From: an uncultured Pseudobdellovibrionaceae bacterium
GTDB taxonomy: Bacteria; Bdellovibrionota; Bdellovibrionia; Bdellovibrionales; JAMPXM01
Assembly (NCBI GenBank): GCA_934277865.1
Contig: CAKQVW010000006.1
Location: forward strand, 1 to 27,146
DNA: 27,146 nucleotides
Reading direction: 5' to 3'
Shown here piece after piece: positions 6,901 through 15,258 of the stretch. Numbering within the stretch: the stretch's first letter is position 1; each line of letters begins with the position of its first letter. The position numbers and the translations under genes are program-made. The notes below the pieces were generated by a model, which had not been told where the DNA came from, made no database searches, and worked only from the letters and a program-made list of their open reading frames with translations.

Positions 6901-8075
6901 CGATGAGCACTCGACCCCATGGCAAATTTGGGGTCGCGGTAGTCCGTCCAGAGCTCGAGGGCCCGTCTTTCAAGCGCCGTCAGATTCGACGACTTGAGAT
7001 TCGGCGTTAAATTCGACCGGCTGAGCACAAACCGCGTCGTCAATGTTCGCTCTGGCTTGAGTCCAATCGCATACATGTCGCGTGTCGTTCGAGAAGCCGG
7101 TTCAAGAATTTCTTCGATCAAATAGGTCAATCCAGCTGCCCCAAGACGACGCTCCGAAATATCGACGTCCAAACCGCCAATCAGGCTCACTGCCTGTCGC
7201 AGCGTCGACTGCTCGACCATGTTGGTCGACAGGCCAAGAAGCCCATACGCAAACATATTGTACCGGGCCATCAGAAGCTGACGGACGCGGTCAGGACGCG
7301 CCAAAACCTCTTTGATGTAGTGTGGACCCGATGGCAATTGGATGCGCCCATTGTCAATCTCTGGCTTCAGGAGAAGCGCATTCATGATAAGGTCGTACAT
7401 CGAAAGCGGCCGACCGTAGCTAGGGTCAGCCAGCTGCTTGCGATTGACTTTATGAAGTGCAAACGCCAACGCGTTGAAAGCCGATGCCCGGTTTTCCTCC
7501 GAAGAGGGATCGTCAACATCCGGTTTTGCATGGGGAATGAACTTCCCGCCAGGTAGTGCCAGTTCATCGAGCTTCAAAAAAAACTCGAGCACCGCTTGTT
7601 GGTACAAGAGTTCCCGTCTCACAGGGTCAAGATCGATTCCGACATTGCCCAACACCTGAAACTCAAATGACATCATGTAGAGACCGGCTTCCGCGACACG
7701 TCCCTGAAGCGAACGCTGCGTCTGAATTTTATCGAACGCCGCACGACGAAGTCCCGATCCATCACCTTGGCGCATGGAATCGAAAAGCTCCGCCATGTTT
7801 TTCTCAACGTTGTGCAGACGTTCGGTGAGATCCGCTTTGGCGACCTCGAGTAGGTCCTGCATCTTTGAATCAAGTTCTTCGGTGGTCGTCGACATCTCAC
7901 CGAGCTTGTCTTTCATGTCGCCAGTCTTCTCGAGAAGCGTCTTCGTGGTGTCGTTCATCTGGCTGGTGTTGTCTTTCATCTCATCGATCTTTTTAATTTC
8001 ACTGCAACCAGTGAGACCGCCAGCCGCGAATCCAAGAAACCCGATCGTGGCCACCAATGCGATAAGACTCTTCAT
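6897..8075 (-). CDS. Coiled-coil lipoprotein of unknown function
   Basis: The 392-residue protein begins with a lipoprotein signal: charged start, hydrophobic core and lipobox LTGC with Cys24 as the acylated residue. Ser25 and Glu26 follow, so there is no inner-membrane retention Asp and outer-membrane sorting is likely. Residues about 26-105 are rich in Lys, Glu, Met, Thr and Asp with heptad-like spacing and probably form a coiled coil. The remaining 280 residues are mostly helical and match no family I know. AAGGGGG six bases before the ATG supports the start. The gene follows ribD on the same strand after 116 bases and ends tail-to-tail with guaD, both stops sharing CTAG. Confidence 0.82.
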   Translation of the reverse strand: MKSLIALVATIGFLGFAAGGLTGCSEIKKIDEMKDNTSQMNDTTKTLLEKTGDMKDKLGEMSTTTEELDSKMQDLLEVAKADLTERLHNVEKNMAELFDSMRQGDGSGLRRAAFDKIQTQRSLQGRVAEAGLYMMSFEFQVLGNVGIDLDPVRRELLYQQAVLEFFLKLDELALPGGKFIPHAKPDVDDPSSEENRASAFNALAFALHKVNRKQLADPSYGRPLSMYDLIMNALLLKPEIDNGRIQLPSGPHYIKEVLARPDRVRQLLMARYNMFAYGLLGLSTNMVEQSTLRQAVSLIGGLDVDISERRLGAAGLTYLIEEILEPASRTTRDMYAIGLKPERTLTTRFVLSRSNLTPNLKSSNLTALERRALELWTDYRDPKFAMGSSAHR

Positions 8076-8191
8076 GAAACCCCCTTCTCGAAACTGGAAT
8101 GTCTCAAGGCGGACGGGGGAAGATCAAGGCAGCTGATTCCGTAAGCAGAGTTGTGACGATTTTTCAAAGGAGTTACGGCGCGAGAACGCAC

Positions 8192-9427
8192 CTATTTGAG
8201 ATCAAGTCGCCCTGTGATGTGAAGATCGGGGCCGATCATTTTTACTCGCTCACGTTTCAGCTTCCACATCGTTTCGAGCTTCGTCACGCCACAGAGGTCA
8301 GACCAGCCAATCGAGTGTTTTCCCCCGAGAACTGAAGTCGCCATGAAGACATGAAGTCGATTTACCAGCTGGTTTTCGAAGAAGGGACCAACTGTACCCG
8401 CACCACCCTCGACATACAAACCCTGAACACCAAATTCACGAAGGCGCTGAAGAGTTTGTTTGAGATCCACCACGCCTTCTTTGCTGCCATCGACCTCGAA
8501 CACGCGAAAGCCGTGGTCTTTTGCGCGCGCCACGGCCTGTGGATTGGCGATGCCTTTTTGCACACAGATGAATACACGATTCGTCGGACGCACCTTCGCA
8601 ACTTCAAACTCGAGCAGTCGATCAGCGAGCCTGGCTTTGGGATCTACGATGACCACAGAATTGGTGTGATCCGTGACATCGTCCAGACGGACATTCAGTG
8701 ACGGATTGTCCGTCTCAACGGTGCGACGGCCGACTATGATGGCGTCATGTTCGAGACGCAGCCGATGACCTTTTTCCCGAGCCGGCTCCGACGTGATCCA
8801 TTTGCTGGTGCCATCATGAAGTGCCACACGCCCATCAAGTGTCGAGGCCACTTTCACTGTAACAAACGGCAACGCATCCGCCGATGAGGTTCGCATGTTC
8901 CACAAAAAGATCTCGGTGAGATCTTCCACTTCATCGATCAGATCTTTTTTCACCGAAAGCTCGACCGCTTTTCCCGGTGCAGCCGGCCATTCCGACATTT
9001 CAGCAAGCGAGGCAACAACCACGCCGGCGTCTTTTAGAATTTGAGCGCCCTTGCCGGCGACCGCAGGATTTGGATCCTGAATTCCGTAAGTCAACGTTGC
9101 CGGTTTCAAGGGAGCCAACGCCTTCGCACAACTGCCCGTGCGGCCCTCGTGCGCGCATGGCTCAAGCGTGACATAGACGTGACAGCCCTGCAGCGCCTCT
9201 TTTTTTGCTTTGATCAGAGCAAAACGCTCGAGCGCCTCGATTTCGGCATGGGCGCCGCCGACTTTCTGGTGCCAGCCGCCGGCGACAAACTTGTGATCGC
9301 GATCAGCGATCACACATCCCACCATTGGGTTGGGTGAAACAAAGCCCGCACCCTTTCGGGCCAATATAAGAGCCCACTTCATAGCGTCAGCGGGTGAAAT
9401 TGGATCGCCGATGTTCGGCGTTTTCAT
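8192..9427 (-). CDS. ribD: Bifunctional riboflavin biosynthesis deaminase/reductase RibD
   Basis: This enzyme performs the second and third steps of riboflavin synthesis, deaminating the pyrimidine made by GTP cyclohydrolase II and then reducing its ribose. The N-terminal deaminase (about 10-145) shows SPNPMVGCVIA, the zinc motif HAE (60-62) and LEPCAHEGRTGSC with Cys91 and Cys100. The C-terminal reductase begins near PFVTVKVASTLDGR and contains SKWITS, the DNPSLNVR segment and YVEGGAGTVGPFF. The start is uncertain: ATG at 9427 gives 411 residues and GTG at 9448 adds seven. Neither has a clear ribosome binding site, and a TCTAAT box lies six bases before the GTG. No other rib gene is in the window. 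Confidence 0.93.
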   Translation of the reverse strand: MKTPNIGDPISPADAMKWALILARKGAGFVSPNPMVGCVIADRDHKFVAGGWHQKVGGAHAEIEALERFALIKAKKEALQGCHVYVTLEPCAHEGRTGSCAKALAPLKPATLTYGIQDPNPAVAGKGAQILKDAGVVVASLAEMSEWPAAPGKAVELSVKKDLIDEVEDLTEIFLWNMRTSSADALPFVTVKVASTLDGRVALHDGTSKWITSEPAREKGHRLRLEHDAIIVGRRTVETDNPSLNVRLDDVTDHTNSVVIVDPKARLADRLLEFEVAKVRPTNRVFICVQKGIANPQAVARAKDHGFRVFEVDGSKEGVVDLKQTLQRLREFGVQGLYVEGGAGTVGPFFENQLVNRLHVFMATSVLGGKHSIGWSDLCGVTKLETMWKLKRERVKMIGPDLHITGRLDLK

Positions 9428-9469
9428 GGAGGGCCGAGGTTCAATCACAGTTGTATTAGAATGCGCCGA

Positions 9470-9506
9470 ACCGGCTAGCGAAGCAACTGCTTCTCATGCT
9501 GTCGGT
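9470..9506 (-). terminator. Interrupted stem-loop between a secreted protein gene and ribD
   Basis: Just beyond the stop at 9506-9508, ACCG (9470-9473) can pair with CGGT (9503-9506), and GAAGCA/TGCTTC (9480-9485 with 9488-9493) with a 2-base gap, with an AGC/GCT pairing between. No T-tract follows in either direction. It may mark an mRNA 3' end, but intrinsic termination is not certain. Confidence 0.3.
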
Positions 9507-10504
9507 TACTTCTTCTTCGCCGGACTGGTTACGCAACTGTTAATCAAATGATCCGAGACGCCAGGCCCTAAGCTTCTCGAGACATGAATCAAGCCGTGCC
9601 CACGTTGCGCCAGAATCTGATCGGCAACAAAACGTTCGCGTTCTTTCAGTGAGTCGACCCCCTGCTCGATCCAGGTTCGATAGTCTTCTACAAGTTTCTT
9701 CACTTCCGGCTTTTTTAACTTCGCAACGAGGGCTAGGTATTCTGGCGACTTGTCCTTGGTGCCGGAAAAGAGATCGATCTGGCAAATCTCAATCAAACGT
9801 TCCATTTCGCTGGTGCGTAGACCAGAATGCGCAACCGAATTCAACAGAGCATCTGCGCGCTCCTGCAATTTGTCGGTATACGCATTCACCCGCATACGAA
9901 TTGAGAGATCATCTAGCGGCACCAACCTCGCGGACTTGCGAAGGGCTTCGTTTTTCCAGCGCGCGTATAAGACCGGACCCATTTGCAAAATTAGAAAGGA
10001 TTTAATGTCGGCGGGTTTTATCTTGTCCTTTTTTAGTTGCGCTTCGACCGCACCGGCCGCTTTGTACAGACCATCTTCGTCATCGATGCCGACTTCGTCG
10101 GACTCTTTCTCGATTCCCATCCAAGCTAACTTTTTCTGAATAAAAAGGTCCCCGATCGTCGTGGTGACCTCTCCCAAAGCGCGCTGACTGATAAAGTTGG
10201 TTTCGATGGCGTCCTTCACTTCGGTTGAACGCGCGGACTTGGTTTTGAAGGTCGTCAAAAAGTCCGCCAGGTTGAGTGGCTTTTTGGGAATGTGATTTTG
10301 AAAAAACAGGGCCACTTCCTCGCGGCGAAGATTGCGAAACAGCGTGCGACTTGGTGTCACACCACACGACGTGTCCTTGATTCGACCAACTTGTGCATGG
10401 CCGAATGAGGGAGTGATAAAAACTGTTGCAGCAAAAGCCAAGAGGGCCGCAAGAGACGTCCGATTGATAAGCTTAGAAAAAGTAAGAGCCATGTTTTTCG
10501 ACAT
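9506..10504 (-). CDS. Secreted alpha-helical protein, unknown
   Basis: The protein has up to 332 residues. Starts are possible at the ATG at 10504 or at 10492 (residue 5). Either gives a Sec signal peptide with core SLAALLAFAATVFI and a likely cut after GHA near residue 37, so the mature protein is periplasmic or exported. The rest is charged and helical, with many Lys, Arg, Glu and Leu and a short acidic stretch (VGIDDEDG). Two cysteines, in DTSCGV and ICQID, and a third near the C-terminus (NSC) are present. No family is recognised. Both candidate start codons lie inside the hairpin that follows hmgA, so expression may depend on whether that hairpin forms. Confidence 0.75.
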   Translation of the reverse strand: MSKNMALTFSKLINRTSLAALLAFAATVFITPSFGHAQVGRIKDTSCGVTPSRTLFRNLRREEVALFFQNHIPKKPLNLADFLTTFKTKSARSTEVKDAIETNFISQRALGEVTTTIGDLFIQKKLAWMGIEKESDEVGIDDEDGLYKAAGAVEAQLKKDKIKPADIKSFLILQMGPVLYARWKNEALRKSARLVPLDDLSIRMRVNAYTDKLQERADALLNSVAHSGLRTSEMERLIEICQIDLFSGTKDKSPEYLALVAKLKKPEVKKLVEDYRTWIEQGVDSLKERERFVADQILAQRGHGLIHVSRSLGPGVSDHLINSCVTSPAKKK

Positions 10505-10512
10505 GGCTCTTA
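10477..10512 (-). terminator. Intrinsic terminator of hmgA, overlapping the next gene's start
   Basis: Read on the minus strand, TAAGAGCCATGT (10512-10501) and ACATGGCTCTTA (10494-10483) form a perfect 12-bp stem with a 6-nt loop. CTTTTTC follows. The stem begins three bases after the hmgA TAA stop. It has the shape of a Rho-independent terminator, and it holds the two possible ATG codons of the downstream secreted protein. Confidence 0.75.
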
Positions 10513-10514
10513 TC

Positions 10515-11651
10515 TTACTTCTTCATCCAAGACTTCCAGTAGTCCGGAAGTTCAAATCGGGCCAGCGCCGGATCGCGCTTAAGCGGCTGACGCGTGTCCA
10601 GCATAACTGCCTTTTCGTCCGTGTGGGTCTTCGCCTTGACCTTTTCCATCGCCTTAGGATGGGGCCCATGCGGAAAACCAGCTGGATGGAAGGACAGCAT
10701 CCCGGCATGTAGATTGTCTCGACTAAAGAAATCACCGTCGTGATAAAACAGGATCTCATCGTAATCGATATTCTGGTGATAAAACGGAACACGCAAGGCG
10801 TCCGAGTCCTCTTCCATTGGTCGAGGCAAGAACGAGCAGACGACGAACCCGCGCGCCACAAAAGTACTGTGAACCGAGGGTGGCAAATGAACACGATGGC
10901 TCATGATTGGCATGATGTGATCCATGTGAAGCGTGTAAGGGAAAAGATCGCCTTTCCACCCCTGCACGTCATACACACACTCGTCGTAGCCGATGGTCGT
11001 GAGTTCGTCGGTATGTTTGATACGGACCGTGCGCACATCGATACCTTCGTTACGCATCACTTCGTACAGACGCTCGAGATCCGGCTTCATAAGAGCATTA
11101 GGATCCCAAGGCGCATGACGGCCCAAGATTCCGCGATCGGGCTCTCGGAAGTGACTCGAACGGTTTTCAATCAAGAAAAACTGAGTCGGCTCGGACACAT
11201 TGAACGTGTGACCGATGCATTTTGGCATGACGATGTAAGATCCCGGAGAAAAATCAAGAAGGCCGTACTCGCTTAAAACCTGGCCACCGCCCTTGTGACA
11301 GAAGTACAGCCAGTCCCCATCTGCGTTTCGGCGAGACTCGAGCTTGGACTTGTCGGCCGTGGGATGCACCCAAAGCATCGAGACCGTGACGTCGTTGTTG
11401 TAAAACAAACGCTGTCCCATGAGCGGCGCGGCCTCGCCCGAAGCCACGTCACCCGCAAGGTACTTTACAAGATCAAACATCCGAGGACGCAAGTTTCCCT
11501 CGATCGAGTTCCATCGTGTAGAGGGACGCTCTTTAATCAAGTGAGAAACCGGGCCGAAAAATCCTTCTAATCCCTGCTCTTCCTCAAAGAATCCTTCTGG
11601 AATTCCCTTGTGCCCCTGCCGTGTCGGCTTCCCCTGCGTGTAATGATACAT
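10515..11651 (-). CDS. hmgA: Homogentisate 1,2-dioxygenase
   Basis: This non-haem iron dioxygenase opens the ring of homogentisate to maleylacetoacetate in tyrosine breakdown. At 378 residues it belongs to the shorter bacterial type rather than the 430-residue type. A double-stranded beta-helix core is suggested by GDWLYFCHKGGGQVLSE (112-128) and SPGSYIVMPKCIGH (135-148). The active-site region contains FYHQNIDYDE with His292 and Glu299, then FHPAGFPHGPHP with His328, which fit the family's His-Glu-His iron site. A GGGGGG run four bases before the ATG stands where a ribosome binding site would be. It follows hppD after 63 bases that hold two stem-loops. Fumarylacetoacetase and maleylacetoacetate isomerase are not in the window. 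Confidence 0.93.
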   Translation of the reverse strand: MYHYTQGKPTRQGHKGIPEGFFEEEQGLEGFFGPVSHLIKERPSTRWNSIEGNLRPRMFDLVKYLAGDVASGEAAPLMGQRLFYNNDVTVSMLWVHPTADKSKLESRRNADGDWLYFCHKGGGQVLSEYGLLDFSPGSYIVMPKCIGHTFNVSEPTQFFLIENRSSHFREPDRGILGRHAPWDPNALMKPDLERLYEVMRNEGIDVRTVRIKHTDELTTIGYDECVYDVQGWKGDLFPYTLHMDHIMPIMSHRVHLPPSVHSTFVARGFVVCSFLPRPMEEDSDALRVPFYHQNIDYDEILFYHDGDFFSRDNLHAGMLSFHPAGFPHGPHPKAMEKVKAKTHTDEKAVMLDTRQPLKRDPALARFELPDYWKSWMKK

Positions 11652-11665
11652 TTACCCCCCAAAAT

Positions 11666-11688
11666 TCAAACGTGCTCTGCACGTTTGA
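11666..11688 (-). promoter_or_regulatory. Second of two stem-loops between hppD and hmgA
   Basis: TCAAACGTGC and GCACGTTTGA are a perfect 10-bp inverted repeat with a 3-nt loop. On the mRNA it is followed by ATTTT and then by the G-run before the hmgA start. It could slow or end transcription, or shape translation of hmgA. Confidence 0.5.
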
Positions 11689-11690
11689 GA

Positions 11691-11709
11691 GGGCTGCCAG
11701 CGGCAGCCC
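11691..11709 (-). promoter_or_regulatory. First of two stem-loops between hppD and hmgA
   Basis: GGGCTGCC and GGCAGCCC are a perfect 8-bp GC-rich inverted repeat with a 3-nt loop, 5 bases after the hppD stop codon. It has no T-tract of its own. A role in protecting the hppD mRNA end is plausible. Confidence 0.5.
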
Positions 11710-11714
11710 GGTAC

Positions 11715-12776
11715 CTACAGAACTCCGCGAATACGTTGGTCCTCTTCCATCGCATCAAACAGCGCTTGGAAGTTACCATCGCCAAACCCATCGTGACCAC
11801 GTCGCTGAATCACTTCGAGGAAGATCGGGCCAACTTGGTTCTTGGTGAAGATCTGAAGCAGGTAACCCTTTTCATCACCGTCCACCAAGATTGCACGAGC
11901 TTCGAGATCTTGGAGGTTTTCCTTAACGATCGGAAGGCGCGTCGGTACTGCCATGTAGTAGGTCTTTGGCGGCGGCGCCAAGAACTCGATCTTGCTTTCA
12001 CGCATATCTTCGACCGATTTGCAGATGTCGTTCGTCAAAAGCGCGATGTGCTGAATGCCTGAACCTTTGTATTCATCCAGATACTCTTGAATCTGCGACT
12101 TCGAATCCGATGGCTCGTTGATAGGAATCGAAAACTTTCCGCAAGGCGATTGCATGACCTTCGAAATCAGTCCCGTCGATTTGCCCTTGATATCGAAGTA
12201 ACGACGCTCTTGGAAACCGAAAACTTTCGTATAGAAGTCACACCACTTCTGCATCTCGCCGCGTGGTACGTTGTTCGTCATATGGTCGATGACGGTAAGA
12301 CCTTTGCCTTTGGGGCGCCGATCCGCCGCGGTCCAGTTCCAACCCGTGTCGTAGATCTCGCCGCTTCCAGCGTCGATGTTCTGTGGATAGCGATCGATGA
12401 AATACACCAACGAATCGCCGATGCCATAGATGGCAGGAATTCCCGCCCAACCGCTCTTCTTTTTCTCGTCTGTGAACGGACGAGCGCCACGCTTTACCGC
12501 TTCGTCAAAAGCCGCTTTGGCGTTTTTCACACGGAAACCCGTCGCCGATGCACACGGTCCATGTTCTTTTGCGAATTCAGCTGAGTACGAAGTTGGATCC
12601 TCGTTGAAAACAAAGTTCACCTGGTTCTGGCGGAACAGGCGAAGTGGTGTCGTCGCATGATGAGCCACTTCGCTCATGCCCATGCGCTGAAGCATGCTCA
12701 TAATCGAGTCTGATCCCTTAGGACCGGCAAACTCGATAAACTCAATTCCATCTAATCCACATGGATTTTGTGACAC
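11715..12776 (-). CDS. hppD: 4-hydroxyphenylpyruvate dioxygenase
   Basis: This enzyme converts 4-hydroxyphenylpyruvate, made from tyrosine by transamination, to homogentisate using iron and oxygen. The 353 residues form two vicinal-oxygen-chelate halves. The iron ligands are His165 (VIDHMTNNV), His243 (GIQHIALLT) and Glu321 (FLEVIQR), at the family's usual spacings. FYTKVFGF and the C-terminal GFGDGNFQALFDAME segment are also typical. The start is GTG at 12776 with GGGGG seven bases before it; no in-frame ATG lies near. It is transcribed toward hmgA, its pathway successor. phhA, the preceding step, lies on the opposite strand. Confidence 0.95.
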   Translation of the reverse strand: MSQNPCGLDGIEFIEFAGPKGSDSIMSMLQRMGMSEVAHHATTPLRLFRQNQVNFVFNEDPTSYSAEFAKEHGPCASATGFRVKNAKAAFDEAVKRGARPFTDEKKKSGWAGIPAIYGIGDSLVYFIDRYPQNIDAGSGEIYDTGWNWTAADRRPKGKGLTVIDHMTNNVPRGEMQKWCDFYTKVFGFQERRYFDIKGKSTGLISKVMQSPCGKFSIPINEPSDSKSQIQEYLDEYKGSGIQHIALLTNDICKSVEDMRESKIEFLAPPPKTYYMAVPTRLPIVKENLQDLEARAILVDGDEKGYLLQIFTKNQVGPIFLEVIQRRGHDGFGDGNFQALFDAMEEDQRIRGVL

Positions 12777-12833
12777 GTAAGACCCCCGTTCAAATTAGAC
12801 CCTTTGCTACCACAAGGTCGGAGGCCGGACTAG

Positions 12834-12877
12834 AGGAAATCCCTCGGGGCAAATATCCCCAAGGGTTTGAATTTCCT
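12834..12877 (-). terminator. Stem-loop after the HExxH/barrel gene
   Basis: The outer arms AGGAAAT (12834-12840) and ATTTCCT (12871-12877) pair perfectly. The inner arms CCCTCGGGG (12841-12849) and CCCCAAGGG (12857-12865) pair with one mismatch around a 7-nt loop, and TTTGA bulges on one side. It begins 6 bases after the TAA of the gene at 12883 and separates it from hppD. No long T-run is present. Confidence 0.55.
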
Positions 12878-12882
12878 AGGCT

Positions 12883-14379
12883 TTAGAAGTTCCAGGCCGC
12901 CGCGACGCCGACCGACCCCTGGCCGACACCCTGTCCAAGAAGATCGCCAAGCTGATCCAAGCTCACGTCACGAGTGGAATCCAGAACAAATCGTCCGTTG
13001 ATCGAGAAGCGAAGATCGCCAACTCGGTAGCCAAATTCCGGGCCAACCGAGACGACGCGGATGCGATCCGTCTTTGACGTCGTGGTACCGCTGCTAACTT
13101 CATACGGACCCGAAACCAAAACTTCTGCGACTCCGCCAAACTCGTAAGACCGCTGCTTGTCGCTTGGCCATTTGCCAGTCGCCGCAAAACGCGCACCGAA
13201 TGTCGATCCATAGCGGTGTGTGTATTCTGTGCCTGATACCATCTGGGTCGCGACCGATCCGGGTACAAAATAAATTTGGTTTTCAATGCGAATGCGATCG
13301 TCTTCACGACGCACGACCACTCCAAATGTCCCGGTGTCACGACCGACCGGAATATCGCGAATTTCCCCGGCCGAGACGGTGTTCAGATGCAGGTCGGCGC
13401 GTAGTTGCACATCAAATTCGTCGATCTTGGCAACTCGAACACGTGTCGCAAGTCCAACCGGCCCCAGGTACCAGCGATCAGTCAGTCCAACAAATGTGAA
13501 CTCCAAACCAAACCCGAGGAACCCAAGTTCACGCTTCTCGCTTGAGCCAAACGGATACATGAAACTCTTTAGCGAATGCAGCGCCGAAATCGGAGCCGCA
13601 GACTTGTTGGAATCCGGCAAAAAATATGAACGATACCCATAGTCCACATAGTTGTTCCGTGGCGCAGGACCGATTTCGCCTTCCGAAGTTGCCAAGATGG
13701 CCGCCATATAAGTCTCAGACTTGGCGTCTACCTCCGAGCCGGACTTCGCCAAACTCAGCTCGCGACCGACCGACTGTTTCACACGATCGAACGTGGTATC
13801 AGGTGCGGCAATCGCAAGTGTGATACGACTCACGGCCTTTTCATTTTCGCGCACACCTTTGGGAAGCGCGCGATGTAGGGCTTCGTGAATATGAAGCGCG
13901 ACCAGCTGCGAGCGATCCAACATCAGCGCGGCTGGGAAAAAGCGAGTCGCCGCGTGCGGCTCGGCGAATGTTCTGGCGTAAACTAACTGATTTTTTTCAC
14001 CCACAGCTCCAATCGCCCTTGCGACTTCCAGCGCCTCTTCACGCTCGTGCGGGTTGGTGTTCATCTTGCGCAGGTCGATGTTTCGCCCCACAAGCAGGAT
14101 CTCGGTTTTCTCGACTTCCGGAATCAAGGTCCCAAGACCTTCGACACTTCCAACCTGCAACCGGCGAAGCTTTTCAGCCGCCTCTTTGCGAGTTTCGTGC
14201 AAAATTCCGGACTTCACTGGGACTGCATCTTCCAAGGACTCGAGATCGGCTCCATCATCTCCGTTACCGACTCGAGTCGGGCCAGCGTGGACCATCGAAG
14301 CAGTCAGTACCAGCAGGGCCACGGTTTGAACTGCCAATTTTGCTAGAGAGTTCTTCGAGATACTCGACGTTGATTTCAT
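12883..14379 (-). CDS. Secreted HExxH-motif protein with beta-barrel-like C-terminus
   Basis: The 498-residue protein has a signal peptide with a likely cut after VHA near residue 32. An N-terminal region of about 250 residues contains LHIHEALHRALP, an HExxH zinc-protease signature with His165, Glu166 and His169. Glu178 or Glu180 lies where a gluzincin third ligand could sit. From about residue 284 to the end, alternating hydrophobic strands and a terminal Phe (AAAWNF) look like an outer-membrane barrel. Protease activity is inferred from the motif alone, and the barrel from composition and the final aromatic residue. The ATG at 14379 shares its A with the regulator's TGA; a GTG at 14382 is a possible alternative, with AGGAG upstream. 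The gene is probably translated together with the regulator. Confidence 0.78.
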   Translation of the reverse strand: MKSTSSISKNSLAKLAVQTVALLVLTASMVHAGPTRVGNGDDGADLESLEDAVPVKSGILHETRKEAAEKLRRLQVGSVEGLGTLIPEVEKTEILLVGRNIDLRKMNTNPHEREEALEVARAIGAVGEKNQLVYARTFAEPHAATRFFPAALMLDRSQLVALHIHEALHRALPKGVRENEKAVSRITLAIAAPDTTFDRVKQSVGRELSLAKSGSEVDAKSETYMAAILATSEGEIGPAPRNNYVDYGYRSYFLPDSNKSAAPISALHSLKSFMYPFGSSEKRELGFLGFGLEFTFVGLTDRWYLGPVGLATRVRVAKIDEFDVQLRADLHLNTVSAGEIRDIPVGRDTGTFGVVVRREDDRIRIENQIYFVPGSVATQMVSGTEYTHRYGSTFGARFAATGKWPSDKQRSYEFGGVAEVLVSGPYEVSSGTTTSKTDRIRVVSVGPEFGYRVGDLRFSINGRFVLDSTRDVSLDQLGDLLGQGVGQGSVGVAAAWNF

Positions 14380-15206
14380 CACTTCGGCTCCTGATCGAGA
14401 CGGAACATCGCCACTTCTAGTTGATAAATAGAATCAAACTTGCGACCGCGCCGCTTGCGACCATACTTCGCAATCACTTGCTCTTGGAACTCTGCAATTT
14501 CGCGCGCGATGGCCTTGAGGTCTTTTTTATCAATCGCCATCCCGATTCCAGTGACATCGCGTTCTTCTTTCGACTGAGTATCAAGGGCCAGAGCCGCCTT
14601 CTCCAAAAGTGTGCGATGATAGCGACGAATCGCCTCTGACGGCACCTCGCTAAGATGCTCAACAAGATCGTGAGTCGCGACTGCTTTGTCTGGCTGCTGG
14701 CGGCGGACAAGCTGCAGGCGCTCGAGACGATCCATGGCCGTCTGCGCTTGCAATTGCGTGATACCCAATCGCGATGCGATCTCTTGGCTCTTCCAATTGA
14801 ATCCTTCGACTTCCAGCAAATTCAGAATCGCAAAACACCACCAATCCGATACAAGCCGGAAGCGATCTTCATCCAAACGACGTAAGTGAAGAGGAATCGC
14901 CGGCGAGCGCAGGGGGGCTGCCGCTCCACTTTCGCGCTCGGCTCGTTCGGTCGAAGCTGTCGCCGCCAGCACGAGCAGATGTTTGAATTCGGCCGGGCTC
15001 AGGTCCAATGCGCGCGCCACCTTTTGACAGGCTTTGGCGCTCATGGGGCGCTTTTCACGCAGCACTTCGCTAAGCTCTCCAGGGCTCATGCCCAATTGTC
15101 TTGCGAAAGCGCGCAATGAATACCTCGAATTCGAGGTCAGACGACGATCTAGTTCTCGTCGCAAAAAGTCGTGAACGGATGTGGACTCAAAAACTGATTC
15201 TGCCAT
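14379..15206 (-). CDS. TIGR02147/DUF4423-family transcriptional regulator
   Basis: The 275-residue protein has an N-terminal helix-turn-helix of XRE type (about 24-80: RYSLRAFARQLGMSPGELSEV, then MSAKACQKVARAL). The family hallmark FRLVSDWWCFAILNLLE (116-132) follows. A second winged-helix-like part (138-170) and a charged helical C-terminus containing KKDLKAIAREIAEF complete it. This domain set is TIGR02147, a family expanded in Fibrobacter and Bdellovibrio-like bacteria whose targets are mostly unknown. The ATG at 15206 is chosen because GGAG lies seven bases before it; 28 more codons upstream are open but would run through the promoter repeats. The gene overlaps the HExxH/barrel gene, so that gene is the likely target or partner. 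Confidence 0.9.
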   Translation of the reverse strand: MAESVFESTSVHDFLRRELDRRLTSNSRYSLRAFARQLGMSPGELSEVLREKRPMSAKACQKVARALDLSPAEFKHLLVLAATASTERAERESGAAAPLRSPAIPLHLRRLDEDRFRLVSDWWCFAILNLLEVEGFNWKSQEIASRLGITQLQAQTAMDRLERLQLVRRQQPDKAVATHDLVEHLSEVPSEAIRRYHRTLLEKAALALDTQSKEERDVTGIGMAIDKKDLKAIAREIAEFQEQVIAKYGRKRRGRKFDSIYQLEVAMFRLDQEPK

Positions 15207-15258
15207 GGCCTCGCTCCGGCTGTTCGCATTGATGCGATTTCCTCTATTTGTACGAGCT

